From Phlebotomus papatasi (Eukaryota; Arthropoda; Insecta; Diptera; Psychodidae), in NCBI RefSeq assembly GCF_024763615.1, contig NC_077222.1:71362001-71426000 (forward strand): a stretch of 64,000 nt of DNA, written 5' to 3'. Below the pieces are notes generated by a model that saw only the letters and a list, made by a program, of their open reading frames with translations, searched no databases and had not been told where the DNA came from. Shown here one piece after another: positions 53,301-64,000 of the stretch (position 1 is the stretch's first letter; the number at the start of each line of letters is the position of its first letter). The position numbers were made by a program, and so were the translations under genes.

Positions 53301-54576
53301 TAAGGTTTCGGGCGATAAATTACCGAAAACCATAAGTAGGTATCTCTTACTGTTTTTCATAATGTATTTTGTGATCTCCCTAAAAATTAAGACACCTTCT
53401 TTCAAATATAATAAAGTCCATTGGCCAAAAAATAGACTTTCCCATCGAATCGCAGAAGCTGTGATTATATCCCATCAAGAAAAAAGCCAGGGAGATGACA
53501 TCAACAATATACGTTGGGAAGTTTCAAATTGTTCTGGCACGCTACGAAGGTCTCTACGTTGGAGCACGTGAAGAAAAATCTGTAAAGTGGAGTTGCGCCA
53601 AGTTCATGGAAGGTGCGTGTGGGATCTGTCCAGTCACGACAATTTTTAGCCTCAGTCATCTGTGGAGTCTTCAGCGAGAGACACATCAATTTCTGCTCTT
53701 CCAAATTCGCCTGTGCAGTGAGTGTGAGAAGTGTGATATTTCTCCAAAAAAAAAAAAAGTTTAAAAAATAACGCAAATAACATTCTCGGTTGTGGATAAT
53801 GTATGAGCAAGACAGTGTTGAATGTGGGTTACTCACCTAATTTTCTCCATAATCTTAATCTCATCTAGAGAGATTTTCTTTTAGTGGCTGGATATGCTTA
53901 TAAAGTTAGAGAAGTTCATATTTAATGCTCTTTAACATGCACTTTTGCACCTATTTCTTTTTTTAATATTATAATATAGTTGAAATTTTCGGCGCGATTG
54001 GAAGCAAAATTTGCTCATGAGCGACTGAAGAGAAAATCCTTGACCCTTTATTCGCCATTGCTTTGGGAAGAAAAAAAGGGCATATAATATTATTTTCTTG
54101 GCACCATGCAAACGATTTTTATCTGCTGCAGTGCTTGTCGCAATTGTTTTTCCCTCAACAAATGGACTGATCTGGAAGATGCTGTGTAAAACGTGCTCTG
54201 GGTCTTAGCTTTTTTTTTCATTGCGAAAGAGCTCGCTAGAAAAAAAAAAGATAATGAGACACAATCTCATGGGAAAATTGACGAATTGGCTGGTGCTTTG
54301 TTTTTAGAGGCACTTGTGATACCAATACAATCTTAGGAATTGTTATCGAGTGAGCGAAGATGATAAAAATGTCTAAAATATTTACAATTGACAACAATAC
54401 AATCAGGTATTTTATTGCAGAGATTATATACGAAAATGCTTCTCCTTATATTGCCTCGCCAGAACACTCAGTTTGGTGATCTTGTGTGTGGCATCAACTT
54501 GCCATTTTCCCAGTTCATTCTCATTGATAAACCCTCCTCTCTTTTCTAAGCCGAACTATTCCTGCCAATCCGCGGA
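53301..54576. other. Upstream region of the alkaline phosphatase gene
   Basis: No coding exon. GAAG|GTGCGT at 53612-53613 and TTTTATTGCAG before about 54420 could delimit a 5' UTR intron. CACTCAGTTTGG near 54466 resembles an arthropod initiator. These are suggestions only. Confidence 0.25.
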
Positions 54577-57500
54577 ATGGCCAGCGAGACAGAGCGTGAT
54601 CCAGGAGTTTCTGTCCAGCAGCAGGGCCCAAGGTACTATCTCAAGAGTGCCACAAATGGTCGCGGAGGCCTAAATGTCTACGTCAGCAACAGACGGAGTA
54701 GCTTCTGTGAACAGCAGCAACGCGATGCACAAAATTCCTTCAGTGTTCGCGAATTTCTCAAGTCCAAACTCTTTGTGAGCATCCTAATTGTCGGAGCAGT
54801 TTTTATCACACTCATCTGTATCGGATTGGTGGTGATGTACGAACGAGATGGCAACGTCACACAGACCATAGATGTGTGGCGAGACAAATTAACTCCAGGT
54901 ACGTACTCTTGTGTAAATCCCAAAATAAATATCTTATCACAGAATCAGTCAAGTTTCTGGAAAATTATTTGAATTTAAGCTTCATTTAAGTAAAAATTTC
55001 ATATAGAAAAGTCATAGGTCATGAGCACTTAAAAAAAGAATTAAAAGTATTTTGTACTGGTGAAACTCTACATGAGAAATAATTACAATTACAATGCCTC
55101 ATGAATTATTCATTATATCAATCTATCAATGTCTTTCAGGTCATTTAATTATATCTTACTTTGATGGTTTTATTGAACTGGTCTGCTTTTTCTCAAAAAG
55201 TAAAAAAATTGAGATATTTTCTTGGGCGATAGTATTTATATTAAATTATCATGGTTATTAACTCCACGGAGTTAGAGCAAAATATATAGTGTCTCGATGG
55301 TTATTTATAATTTGATTCTTTACCCCACCCAAGAGATCATTAGTAGAATTTTGGAATATTTTGATGTTCCACAAAAATTAATGTAACATTATTGTGCTTG
55401 TACTCAAGTTTCACTGAATTACTGTGTTATCACAATTGCACATTAAAATTTTAATATGATTCACATTAATTGTCGCTGGTGAGAGTCCAAATGTGTAATT
55501 TGTGTGTTTGAATCATTTTATATTCAAAATTTGATCTATTTGTTGATAAAAAGGTAGACTTGGCCCGCAAAATTTGATGCAAATTGATTTATAGCATTAA
55601 TGCGAAAAATTAATGCGATTTTCTCTTTAATTTTTTAATGTGGAAAATATTTATGCTTTATGTAAATTTAAACTTATTTTTGCAGGAAAAGTCCACTTCT
55701 TTATCAATAAATAGAAAAACCCGAAAAACCCCAAATATTAAGTGACTCAAAGACACAAATAACATATTTGGACGCTCACAAGCGACTATTAATGTGAATC
55801 ACATTAAAATTTTAATGTGCAAGTGTGATAACGCCGTTAGAGTAAGATGGGGTAATTTTGTATAATTTCGTACTTCGAGATTTCCTAACAAGTTCTAGAT
55901 GGCAAAAGCAAAACAAAACGAAGAAGTATCCTCTCGAATATAAATGTCTTGTGTTTTTTCGTGGTTTTCCTTTTCTCTTTGACTATCTGAAACAGTGAGA
56001 AAATCTCAAAATTCCAAAATAGACATGATTCCAAATTATCCCATCTTACCCATCTTACCCTACTAGAGAGAGAGACTCGATCTTAGATTATAAAGACGAT
56101 TTTTGGAACGTCTGTAATTCTATGTCAGCAGAAGACTAAAATTTTATTAGATACAATTTTCGAAAAGGAAGTGTTCAAATTTCGATGTCACTGTGACCTT
56201 ACTATATGACGTATTTTACGTTTATCTAAAAGTAAAAAATTTAAAATTACTCATTTACTATTTGTTATACCAGTCTAGAGATATATCTTCGATATCTATT
56301 ATTTTATCTTATATTTTAAAATATTTATCAGCGAATATTAATAATAATAATATAATAATAATGCTGGCACAACATTCCATGAAGGGATAAGGCCTTCCCG
56401 CAAGAGGATTTCTAGACATGCATTATTCTTTTCTTGTACGGGATGAAGTTGTCAGTTCCATGCCCATAGAATCAAGTGCAGTGAAGCTCACTGGATGCAA
56501 TTCGAACACCTTTAACGCCAGAAAAATTCCTGGTGACCTAAAGGGGATTCGAACCCGGGACACTTGCATCTTAGATCGAATGCTCTACAACTTGACCCAT
56601 TCAGTGCCCTCTTGAATTAATGAACAAGGCCAAATAAAGGACCTTAAGGAAGTTGACTCAACGATAAAACCAATTTAGCGAATATTACAAAAAACAAATA
56701 CTCAAAACAAACGTGCAGAAGAAATTATAAATAGAAAAGATTTTTTCATAAAAAAGGAGTGGCAAAGTGTCCTAGGCTTTGCGAAAAGCTTGAACCTGTC
56801 ATTTAGATGATATACAGTGGGACCTCGATAGAGCAAACCCCCGATAGAGTCAATCTCCAATAGAGTCAACAGCATTTTTTTTACTCTACGGACGATAGAG
56901 TCAACTTGGACCCAAATTGACTCCGATAGAATCAACTTTTCTATTATTATTGAACTCATAATATTGTATGACTTTTTCAAAATTTAAATCAGTGTTTTAG
57001 TGCAAAGGTGTACAAGGACCGTTTGAACACGAATAAACATTAAAAATTAGTTTTATTTGACGTTTATTCGGTTTCAAATACACTTCTGTTTTAGTGTATC
57101 AATGTAACGTTTTTAACAGAAGAAAAACAATATTATGATAAAATTCGTATATTAACCGTGTAATCAAATTTCGACAAAATAATTTTTTTTCGTGATTTTA
57201 ATTTTAAGCGTTTTGACCTATTGAAAGTTCTCTTATCTTTTCTCACTTGTCTTAAGATTTTTTTATTAAGCCCTATGATCCCGAATGACGTGTTTTCCTG
57301 TAATCACAAAAAAAAAACGATTTTGATGGTGAAGGGAAGTGGTAGGGAGGAAATGAGGGTCACAATAACAATCCCCAGGTTGACTTAGGGGAATGTAGGC
57401 ATGGTTCGCACAGAGTGAACCTTCAAACGATGCGAATTTTCTCTTTGTTTGCAAAGAGCTGACCTACCATTTCTCATCGCGTTTCATGAACTTAATAATG

Positions 57501-60500
57501 ATCTATCTTATTACTTAGAAATGACTAACTAGCTCTTTGCAAACAAAGAGAAAATTTTCGTTGTTTAAAGGTTCACTCTGTGCGAACCATACCAACATTC
57601 CCCTGTCATCTGAAGACTTCAAGTAGATATCTCTAACCATTTAGCGCCCAGTTTTCAGAACAAGAAGAAAATGAGAAAAATGGATTTATTGCTCTTTTTG
57701 TGAAGCTTAGAGACATTGTTTATCACATAACAAAAAGAACAACTATCAATCTTTTTTTCATACAATAAAAGTTTAAAATTAATAACGTTAATTGCATCAA
57801 AATTTTCAACAATTAAATATCTACCGGAGCTCTTCTAAAAAAAAAGTGAAAAAATAAATATTTAAGACACCATTTCCTTATCTTAACATCGTGGATGGAC
57901 TTCAATATTATCACATGGATAGTAATTTTCACTTAAGATACTCACTAATAATAAAAACATTCTGTAAAATCATTCTTTAATCTCCAACTTTTGCCTAAAC
58001 ATACGACTTTTTTGGACCAGAGGGTGTAGAAGTTATGGGTTTAGTAAATGAAATATTCTACTATCGTGTTAAATTTATCAATTATCCAGTACACACATAA
58101 AATAATACCCCTTTATATCAAAATTTCACATTTTATTTGATTTTTTTCGAACTCCGATAGAGTCACCAAATCCTATGAAGTTAACAGGCCTAGAAATAAT
58201 TAGTTGACTCTATCGAGGTCCCACTGTGACTGAGAAAAAAAGAGAGTGCGATTAACTTTTTTTCCTCATAACTTTAACACTTTTTAGGTGTAAAAATATT
58301 TCAACATTTTTTAATGTTAATTTTACACCTTTTTAAATGAAAAACATGAAAAAGGGTAACTTTAACCCCCAATGCACCTAAAAAAGGGTAATATTTACAC
58401 CGATCTTGGATCAATACTGTAGGGTAAAATTAACATTTCCGGAATGTTATTTTAACTTTTTCGGATTTCTCTCAGTGTAGACGTTGAAAATTGCACAAAA
58501 TTTAATTATGTAAAAAATAATGTATATTAATGTAGCCCTACAGTTCAGAGTAAGCCCTATCTCCCTCTAAATTTGTAATAAATTATGCAAAAACTAATTT
58601 ATTACAAATTTAATTAATAATTTAATAAAGACTATTGTTTATATTTAATGTGTAGCATCGGTAGCATTAACTTCCTTGTAAGGCTTGTAGGATTTGCGTA
58701 ATATAAGACTTTTTGCGATTAAAATTTTAAAATGCAAATAAGAACAAAATGAAGATACTGAAGATATAGGGGAGACTGGGGCAAAAGGTCACAAAACGGA
58801 TATTTTATTTTTTTACAAGCTACTCGAGCGCTTCAAAAATTTCTAATTAGCGCAGTTTTATAGGAAATTTACCGCTCTACAACTTTGTGAAAGTAATTTT
58901 CCTCTATTTTGTAAGGAAATACGTTTATCGAGCCAATTTCTAAAAGGTAATTTTGTGACTATTCTCAAAAATGCTGGGGCTTCCGTAAATTTGAAAAAAT
59001 ACCTGGAAGACATATTTTCATAGAAAATTTATTCATCTGCAACACCTTCTCTGCGAGAAAAGTGAGAAAACGAGAAAAGCGCTTTTCAAGCTTTATTAGA
59101 AAAAAACATACAAAAGACTGCAAATCGTTTGACCAATGCAAACAACAAGCGGCGATACATAATAATGACGTTTCTTTTCGCCGTGAGACATCAGAAATTG
59201 CTTCGCTTTTTTGTTACTTTTTGCTCTATACCTTTTGTTACTTTTTACCCCAAGTGACCATTTTTAATAAAAGGATTTCTCTAGAAAAGAACTTTTGTGA
59301 AATTCTAAAATAGATAGCGGATTCGTGTTCAAAAAATCCAAATTATTTAGAAAATATTCAGCAGTGCATCAATTTTGGAAAATAAGTAGGTAAAAATTGT
59401 TATCTTCTGCAAGGAAAATATTTCAAAAATAGGGCTAAAAATTTCAATATTTTTTTTATTTTCTAAATTCCTTGTTTGAATTCTAAGAAACTTACGACAT
59501 TGAAGAAGGTCTATGGAGGCTATCTATGGAAAAAAAATTGAGCCGCTATCTTTTTACCTTGGAAGATATTGAATTTTGAATTTTTCGATTTGTGACTTTT
59601 TGCCCCAGTCTCCCCTATACAATATTTTTAATGAGAATTCCTATATATGAATTTTGTAATAATTCCATAAATATCACCGGAGTGTTAGTAGTATTATTTT
59701 TATGGTATTGACCTTTTAGTTTGAGTTTGTAGGTAGAGGGTAATTTTTTTTTAATTTATGAAAAGTATCTTTTAATATTATGAAAGAGACTACTTTTCAC
59801 CTGTTACTCTGTAGTGGTTATTTGATTTAATTGGGTTTTGCTTTCATCATAAATTATTCATTTTTCCCTCTCTACATTATTTTTTTTAAATAGAAAATCC
59901 CAGATTTTTTTGAAAGAATATTCACATTTTTCATTGTTTAATTTAATCTTTCCTTTCAGAGCAATTGATATGGTTTGACTCAGGGCTCGATGAGCTGAAG
60001 AAAGCTCTCACTGTTCCCATAAATACCAAACGGGCGAAAAATGTGATCTTGTTCATAGGGGATGGAATGGGGCCGGTTTCTGTAACAGCCGGTCGAATAT
60101 TTAAGCATGGTGAAGGTGGAAAATTGTCATGGGAAGATTTTCCACACATGGGTCTACTCAAGGTGAGTCTTCTCTCTGAATTTATCCATGAGGCTAGTTT
60201 TTAGAGTAGATAGTTTTTACTTTTTAGACATACACCATGGATAAACAAGTGCCAGACTCAGCTTCAACAGCAACAGCACTTTTTGGGGGAGTAAAGTCCA
60301 ACTATGGGACCAATGGAGTCGATGCAGGAGTACTCAGAGGTGATTGCTACTCTTCCCTCAATAAATCTCATCATGTTGAATCTATTCTGCATTGGGCACA
60401 GAAGGCAGGGAAGGGTACGGGATTTGTCACTACGACACGTGTGACTCATGCCACTCCGGCTAGTTTATTTGCAAATGTACCAGAACGTGGTTGGGAGTGT

Positions 60501-61502
60501 GATGCAACAATGCCGGAGGAAGCTAAGAACCTGGGGTGCTTGGATATTGGTCGACAACTGGTAGAGGAAGAGCCAGGACAGAAGATGAATGTGATAATGG
60601 GAGGAGGGAGACAGTGCCTAGTGTCTGGAGTGGAAGATACTCCAGAGGATCCAATTGATACGTGGTCGTGCAATTCGAAAGATGGTCGGAATCTTATTGA
60701 AAAGTGGAAGGCAGATAAAATGGAAAAGGAGCAATCATTTGCTGTCCTTCAGAACAATTCGGATCTGGTCAATCTCGATGTATCTAATGAATTTGTATTG
60801 GGAGTCTTTGCAAATGGGCATCTGGCATATGATCATGAGAGGGATAAAAGTGATTCTGGAATGCCATCTTTGGAGGAAATGACCACGGCAGCTCTAAGGG
60901 TGCTCAGGAAGCATCAAAAGGGCTTCTTTTTGGTCGTTGAAGGTGGAATGATTGATCAGGCTCATCATAGGGGTTGGGCAAAGACAGCTCTGTCAGAATT
61001 GTCTGCCATGGATGATGCTGTAGCTGCCACGGTGAAGTTGATGACTCGAGAATTGGAAGAGACTCTGATCATCGTTACATCAGATCATGCTCATACACTT
61101 TCAATGAATGGCTATCCAGATAAAGGGAATAGTATTTTCGGGGTGGCTCAGAATTCCAAGGCCGATGGGATTCCCTATACGACTCTGACGTACGGTACTG
61201 GTGGTCCAGATGGATTCCAAGTGGAAGTTGACAGTCAGGGAAAGGTGCATAGGCGGGATCCTACTCTTGACAACCTCGAGGACTATAAATATGTCCAGCA
61301 AGTGGGAATTGCTACTGATGAAAATATCCATGGAGGAGTTGATGTAGCTGTTCATGCCACTGGTCCCATGGCTCATCTCTTCCACTGTGTTCATGAGAAC
61401 TCATATGTAGCTCATGTTATTTCTTATGCAGCCAGAATTGGCAGATTTCGTGATAGTTCCGCAGCTGGTGCATTTTTTGATCTTCTAGGATTGTCCTACT
61501 AA
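54577..61502 (+). CDS. Membrane-anchored alkaline phosphatase
   Basis: Hydrolyses phosphate monoesters at the cell surface with two zinc ions and magnesium. Exons 54577-54898, 59960-60162 and 60228-61502 join to 599 residues. Residues 1-64 are polar, and 65-88 (FVSILIVGAVFITLICIGLV) form one hydrophobic helix, so the protein looks like a type II membrane protein rather than a secreted precursor. The catalytic domain then has LFIGDGMG (metal ligand D142), VPDSASTATA with nucleophile S186, HATPAS, EGGMIDQAHH (D418, H422), TSDHAHT (D461, H462) and NIHGGVDVAVHATGPMAHLF (zinc ligand H543). The C-terminus FFDLLGLSY lacks a proper GPI-addition tail. All catalytic residues are present. The 5-kb intron 1 holds many repeats. 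It is one of several insect Alp paralogues; which one is unclear. Confidence 0.95.
54899..55421. other. Alkaline phosphatase intron 1, unrecognised part
   Basis: Begins with GTACGT donor; AT-rich, nothing identified. Confidence 0.4.
55422..55836. mobile_element. MITE family J, copy 2 (opposite orientation to copy 1)
   Basis: CTGTGTTATCACAATTGCAC to GCAAGTGTGATAACGCCG with TTA at 55419-55421 and 55837-55839; 415 bp. It matches copy 1 in reverse complement. Confidence 0.85.
55840..56329. other. Alkaline phosphatase intron 1, unrecognised part
   Basis: No element or exon identified. Confidence 0.35.
56341..56612 (-). mobile_element. tRNA-derived SINE, copy 2
   Basis: Minus-strand head with GGTCAAGTTGTAGAGC (box A-like) and GGGTTCGAATCCC (box B, within 56543-56559), a body matching copy 1 and an AAT/ATT tail at the left. 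An 11-bp repeat AGCGAATATTA occurs at 56330-56340 and again at 56677-56687. If that is the target duplication, this copy carries about 64 bp beyond the tRNA head. Confidence 0.8.
56815..58226. mobile_element. Family F, pogo-like element
   Basis: CAGTGGGACCTCGATAGAG to CTCTATCGAGGTCCCACTG; TA precedes (56813-56814). It is 1412 bp. The arms contain several GATAGAGTCAA motifs. No transposase recognised. A separate foldback lies inside, and MITE D4 abuts its right end. Confidence 0.75.
57388..57603. repeat. 216-bp foldback inside element F
   Basis: GGGGAATGTAGGCATGGTTC pairs with GAACCATACCAACATTCCCC, and pairing continues through AGAGTGAACCTT and CTCTTTGTTTGCAAAGAGCT. The loop lies around 57465-57530. 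Probably a later MITE insertion into F. Confidence 0.8.
58228..58477. mobile_element. MITE family D, copy 4
   Basis: GACTGAGAAAAAAAGAGAGTG to CGGATTTCTCTCAGTG with TA after it (58478-58479). It starts one base after the right end of F, consistent with insertion into F's own TA duplication followed by a small deletion. Confidence 0.8.
58478..58768. other. Short intronic gap
   Basis: AT-rich, with an inverted TTTGTAATAAATTATGC/AATTTATTACAAATTT pair near 58572-58605; no named element. Confidence 0.35.
58769..59615. mobile_element. MITE family B, copy 4
   Basis: GGGGAGACTGGGGCAAAAGG to TTTTTGCCCCAGTCTCCCC with TA flanks (58767-58768, 59616-59617). It is 847 bp, shortened by a deletion next to ATGCTGGGGC near 58975 relative to copies 1 and 2. 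Confidence 0.85.
59618..59959. other. Alkaline phosphatase intron 1, 3' end
   Basis: Nothing recognised apart from the CTTTCAG acceptor at 59953-59959. Confidence 0.45.
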
Positions 61503-61515
61503 ATTTACAATATTT

Positions 61516-61521
61516 AATAAA
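61516..61521 (+). terminator. Poly(A) signal AATAAA of the alkaline phosphatase
   Basis: First canonical hexamer, 14 nt after the stop, overlapped by a second AATAAA. Confidence 0.65.
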
Positions 61522-61639
61522 TAAATAGATTTTTTTCTCTGTGTTGGCAAAAACAGCGTGTTTATTTCTGTTACACTCCCCGCCTATTCAGATATTTGAA
61601 GTGCTCAATGCAAATATGCCACTAGATGGCTCTGATAGC

Positions 61640-62253
61640 TGGAGCGGCCGCAGTGACCTAACCTCAAAAAAGTGAGAAGTTTTTTCTTGGATTTTTCTCT
61701 TCAAATTTTTTCATATTTTACGCGAATAATCTTAAAACTATTCAGTGCAGTGAGATATTTAAAAAGAAAATGTGGTTTTCTAAACTATCTGGTGTACTTC
61801 CTAAATCTCAAATGTAGCAAAAGTGGAAATTGGCAGAAAATCAATTGTTCGTCTCCACAACAACCAAATTGCAGTGTTTTATTGAACTTGTTGTGTCAAT
61901 TGGGAGTTAAAAGGAAAAAAATAATTGCTGGTGATGTCTCATTTGACTTTCCGATAAGCTGGTGTTATCTAGAATCTCAGAGAGTCTGCCTGGGACTACT
62001 GACGGCTGTCTTCTCCAAAACACAAGCACTTCCAGTTGCATACATAGATGGTGTATGGGCGAGAGTTTTCGGTCACGCGTACTCAAATGCTTCAAATTTT
62101 CTGACACTTTCCACCAAAAATACAGTCACTGAAAATCCTCTTTACTACGTAAACGGACCAATTGACCAGGAAAGTGCCGATTGAGTGGCGTGCGAAGAGT
62201 TATTTAGTGACAAGGACACGGATATTCATTGTGCTGTGAACAAAGGGACAAAA
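61640..62253 (+). other. Probable promoter and leader of the 62254 gene, with long ATG-less open frame
   Basis: GGAGCGGCCGCAGTGACC at about 61641-61658 is an isolated GC-rich site in an otherwise AT-rich gap and may be the core promoter. From about 61672 to a TGA at 62182-62184 one frame is open without any ATG. It reads like protein in its last 90 codons (PVAYIDGVWARVFGHAYSN). The same frame then continues into the 62254 coding sequence. Confidence 0.35.
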
Positions 62254-62501
62254 ATGAAACTTTTCATTTCACTGGCCTGTTCCATTGGCTCCATGGGCAT
62301 AGCCTGGGGCAGTTTATTGTCCCTCAACATTTCTGACAGGATCTCACTTCAGCGTGGTGTCTTCCTCTCATCCCTGGGCTTCGTGTACTTTGTCTCCCTC
62401 ACGGATTTCTTCAATCGATTCCTCCTGGAGACCACAAAAGGACTCGAATGGCGCAAAAAATATCACCTTATGGTGTCTGACGTGATGGACATCACAAACA
62501 A
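62254..62501 (+). CDS. Unidentified two-helix membrane protein, first coding exon
   Basis: Starts ATG at 62254 and gives 82 codons before AACAA|GTGAGT. Residues 1-24 (MKLFISLACSIGSMGIAWGS) and about 36-56 (GVFLSSLGFVYFVSLTDFFN) are hydrophobic, so it is either a signal peptide plus helix or a two-helix hairpin. The polar end reads WRKKYHLMVSDVMDIT. A fitting next exon starts at 63773, after CTTTTTTCTTTTAAG. It reads LHNVHLRLSLVCGLLREIDS and stops at 63903-63905, giving 126 residues if correct. I do not recognise the family. An upstream in-frame GTG at 62185 is less likely as the start. Confidence 0.5.
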
Positions 62502-63015
62502 GTGAGTAATCCCACTGCCAGATGCATTGAAATCCATCGTCCCCGTTATAAATTAAATTAGCCGGGGAAACTTCCATCACTCTCACTGTGAATGTCGGGA
62601 GAGGAAAGTGTAGACAAGAAAAATTCTTACAAGTTACGCAATTCATTTTATAATAATACATGAGTGTAATAATGACCCAATTCCGTGCGCCTCTGTTAAT
62701 TACGACACTCTCCACAGAAACGTGCAGTGTCTAATTGCGATGCTGGACTGGTGGCTCACATTTTAGAGACGTGCCAAACTTACGGAAAAGAAAGAGAATC
62801 TCTGTCGAAAAGTAACACAGGCATGCTAATTTTGCTCTCGCCCCCATCTTTTCCGGAAAACCATTATAGCCTTCTCCACCCTCTCTATTGAGGAAAAATT
62901 GTGAGAAAGCTAGCATAGCTTCTAGGAGTTGTGATTCTTCATTAATCACTGCAGATTTTTACAAAAAATAAATTAATTTTCATTATTAAGAAATCATTCT
63001 ACTAACAGTATAATA
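62502..63015. other. Probable intron of the 62254 gene
   Basis: Begins GTGAGT. No exon recognised. The composition is more mixed than average. Confidence 0.4.
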
Positions 63016-63190
63016 TAGGTGAACTGTACCAAATTTCGTTCAGCTTGCAATATCGGCCACGTGCTTTGTTTTCCAAAATTTTATAAGTTTTTACTTTATT
63101 TTTTATTCTCTATTGTACAATTCGAGAAACAAAAAAGTGTCGCCTCTACTTACGGAGTTGATGTGGAAAAGTGGTCCCGGTTAACCCTTT
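63016..63190. mobile_element. MITE family A, one-ended partial copy
   Basis: CTGTACCAAATTTCGTTCAG followed by CTTGCAATATCGGCCACGTG, then AGTTTTTACTT and ATTGTACAA matches, aligns with the first half of copy 2 (6604). The other half is not found. Confidence 0.5.
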
Positions 63191-64000
63191 AAGAACGAGA
63201 GGGTATGCTCTGAACGAAACTCACTGAAATCAAGTTTCCTTTAATATTTTGGCCTAAATAAGCAATTCGTGGTTAGAAAAAAAATTTCCAGTACCTAGGA
63301 GTCTTGGAAAACTATGGGATATATATGTTCCAATCGTCCATAAAGGTACAAAAACACAATTTTCCGGGTGGTTAAATGACTCTTTTGCTTTATTATTTTT
63401 TTGAGATAAACGGAATAAACAATTTATTGAAAATATTATCGATTTTGAAAAAGACCATTAAAGTACAAGTTTAAAAATCAGGCGATGAAACGTTGAATTC
63501 CAAAGGAAAAAAATATATATATATATCGTATATACCTGTAATTTTTGGTCTCGGACAAATATGAGAAGACTGATACACTGATAAACACAAATTTTAGTAT
63601 TTCCTAGATTGTAAAGAATCTTAGCTAAAACAAATAAAAATCCAATCACATTTTTTACATCATTTCATATTTTTATTGTAGTCCTCTAAACAGTTTCGAG
63701 TACTAGTAACACACAGATAAATTTCGCATTCCTCATAAATACAGCTGGTCCTATTTTCTTTTTTCTTTTAAGATTGCACAATGTGCATCTACGCCTTTCT
63801 TTAGTTTGTGGTCTCTTGCGGGAAATTGATAGCACTTCTAATGCTTTCAAATCTGTGCCTAGTCATGGTCGATGCAATGAAAGGAACGTGGAACGCCCAT
63901 GTTAGGAGAAATGGATCAGTAGTCGCGAAAATGATTCCGTGACAAAGGGAATGCCCTTCCGTCTGGTGTATATTTACATCTGTTCCAGGATTAACGCAGA
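63191..64000. other. Right edge, mostly unrecognised
   Basis: Apart from the possible second exon at 63773-63905 described with the 62254 gene, nothing identified. A short (AT)n run lies near 63511-63527. Confidence 0.35.

Noticed and set aside
53495..53836. Coding exon upstream of the phosphatase
   Set aside because: Open frames exist on both strands, but none joins in phase to 54577, which has its own good start and a polar N-terminus. At most this is a 5' UTR exon.

Overview
This is nuclear DNA from an insect, most likely a nematoceran fly. I lean towards a sand-fly-like genome, but the genus is a guess. The evidence is AT-rich sequence, small exons with GT-AG introns of about 60 bp to over 6 kb, three recognisable animal genes whose exons all join in frame, and a very dense load of short inverted-repeat elements. 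There are no operons, CRISPR arrays or bacterial signals.

Layout. A neprilysin-type M13 zinc metallopeptidase runs on the plus strand from 1144 to 16203 in nine exons; only its N-terminal anchor is missing to the left. A weaker plus-strand candidate gene for a 67-residue protein spans 21025-37098 in three exons. Translation initiation factor eIF5 occupies 41611-49562 in two exons. A membrane-anchored alkaline phosphatase occupies 54577-61502 in three exons. The first exon of an unidentified two-helix membrane protein begins at 62254 and runs towards the right edge.

Everything between and inside these genes is repeat-rich. I recognise about twenty families. Most are non-autonomous DNA transposons (MITEs and foldbacks) with TA, TTA, TTAA or 8-bp target duplications, many with two to five copies here. 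There are also two copies of a tRNA-derived SINE, a non-LTR retrotransposon remnant, Tc1- and mariner-like transposase remnants, two minisatellites and a foldback built of tandem subrepeats. Adding the listed spans gives about 25 kb.

The genes do not form a pathway; each is an independent housekeeping or cell-surface gene. The most distinctive content is (1) datable nests of elements, where an unfilled copy elsewhere in the window shows the pre-insertion site, (2) an array of about nine copies of one foldback family in the eIF5 intron, (3) a 30-nt acidic microexon candidate in the peptidase gene, (4) the 67-residue gene candidate and (5) a tandem-subrepeat foldback at 24882-25223. I see no clear new enzymatic system.
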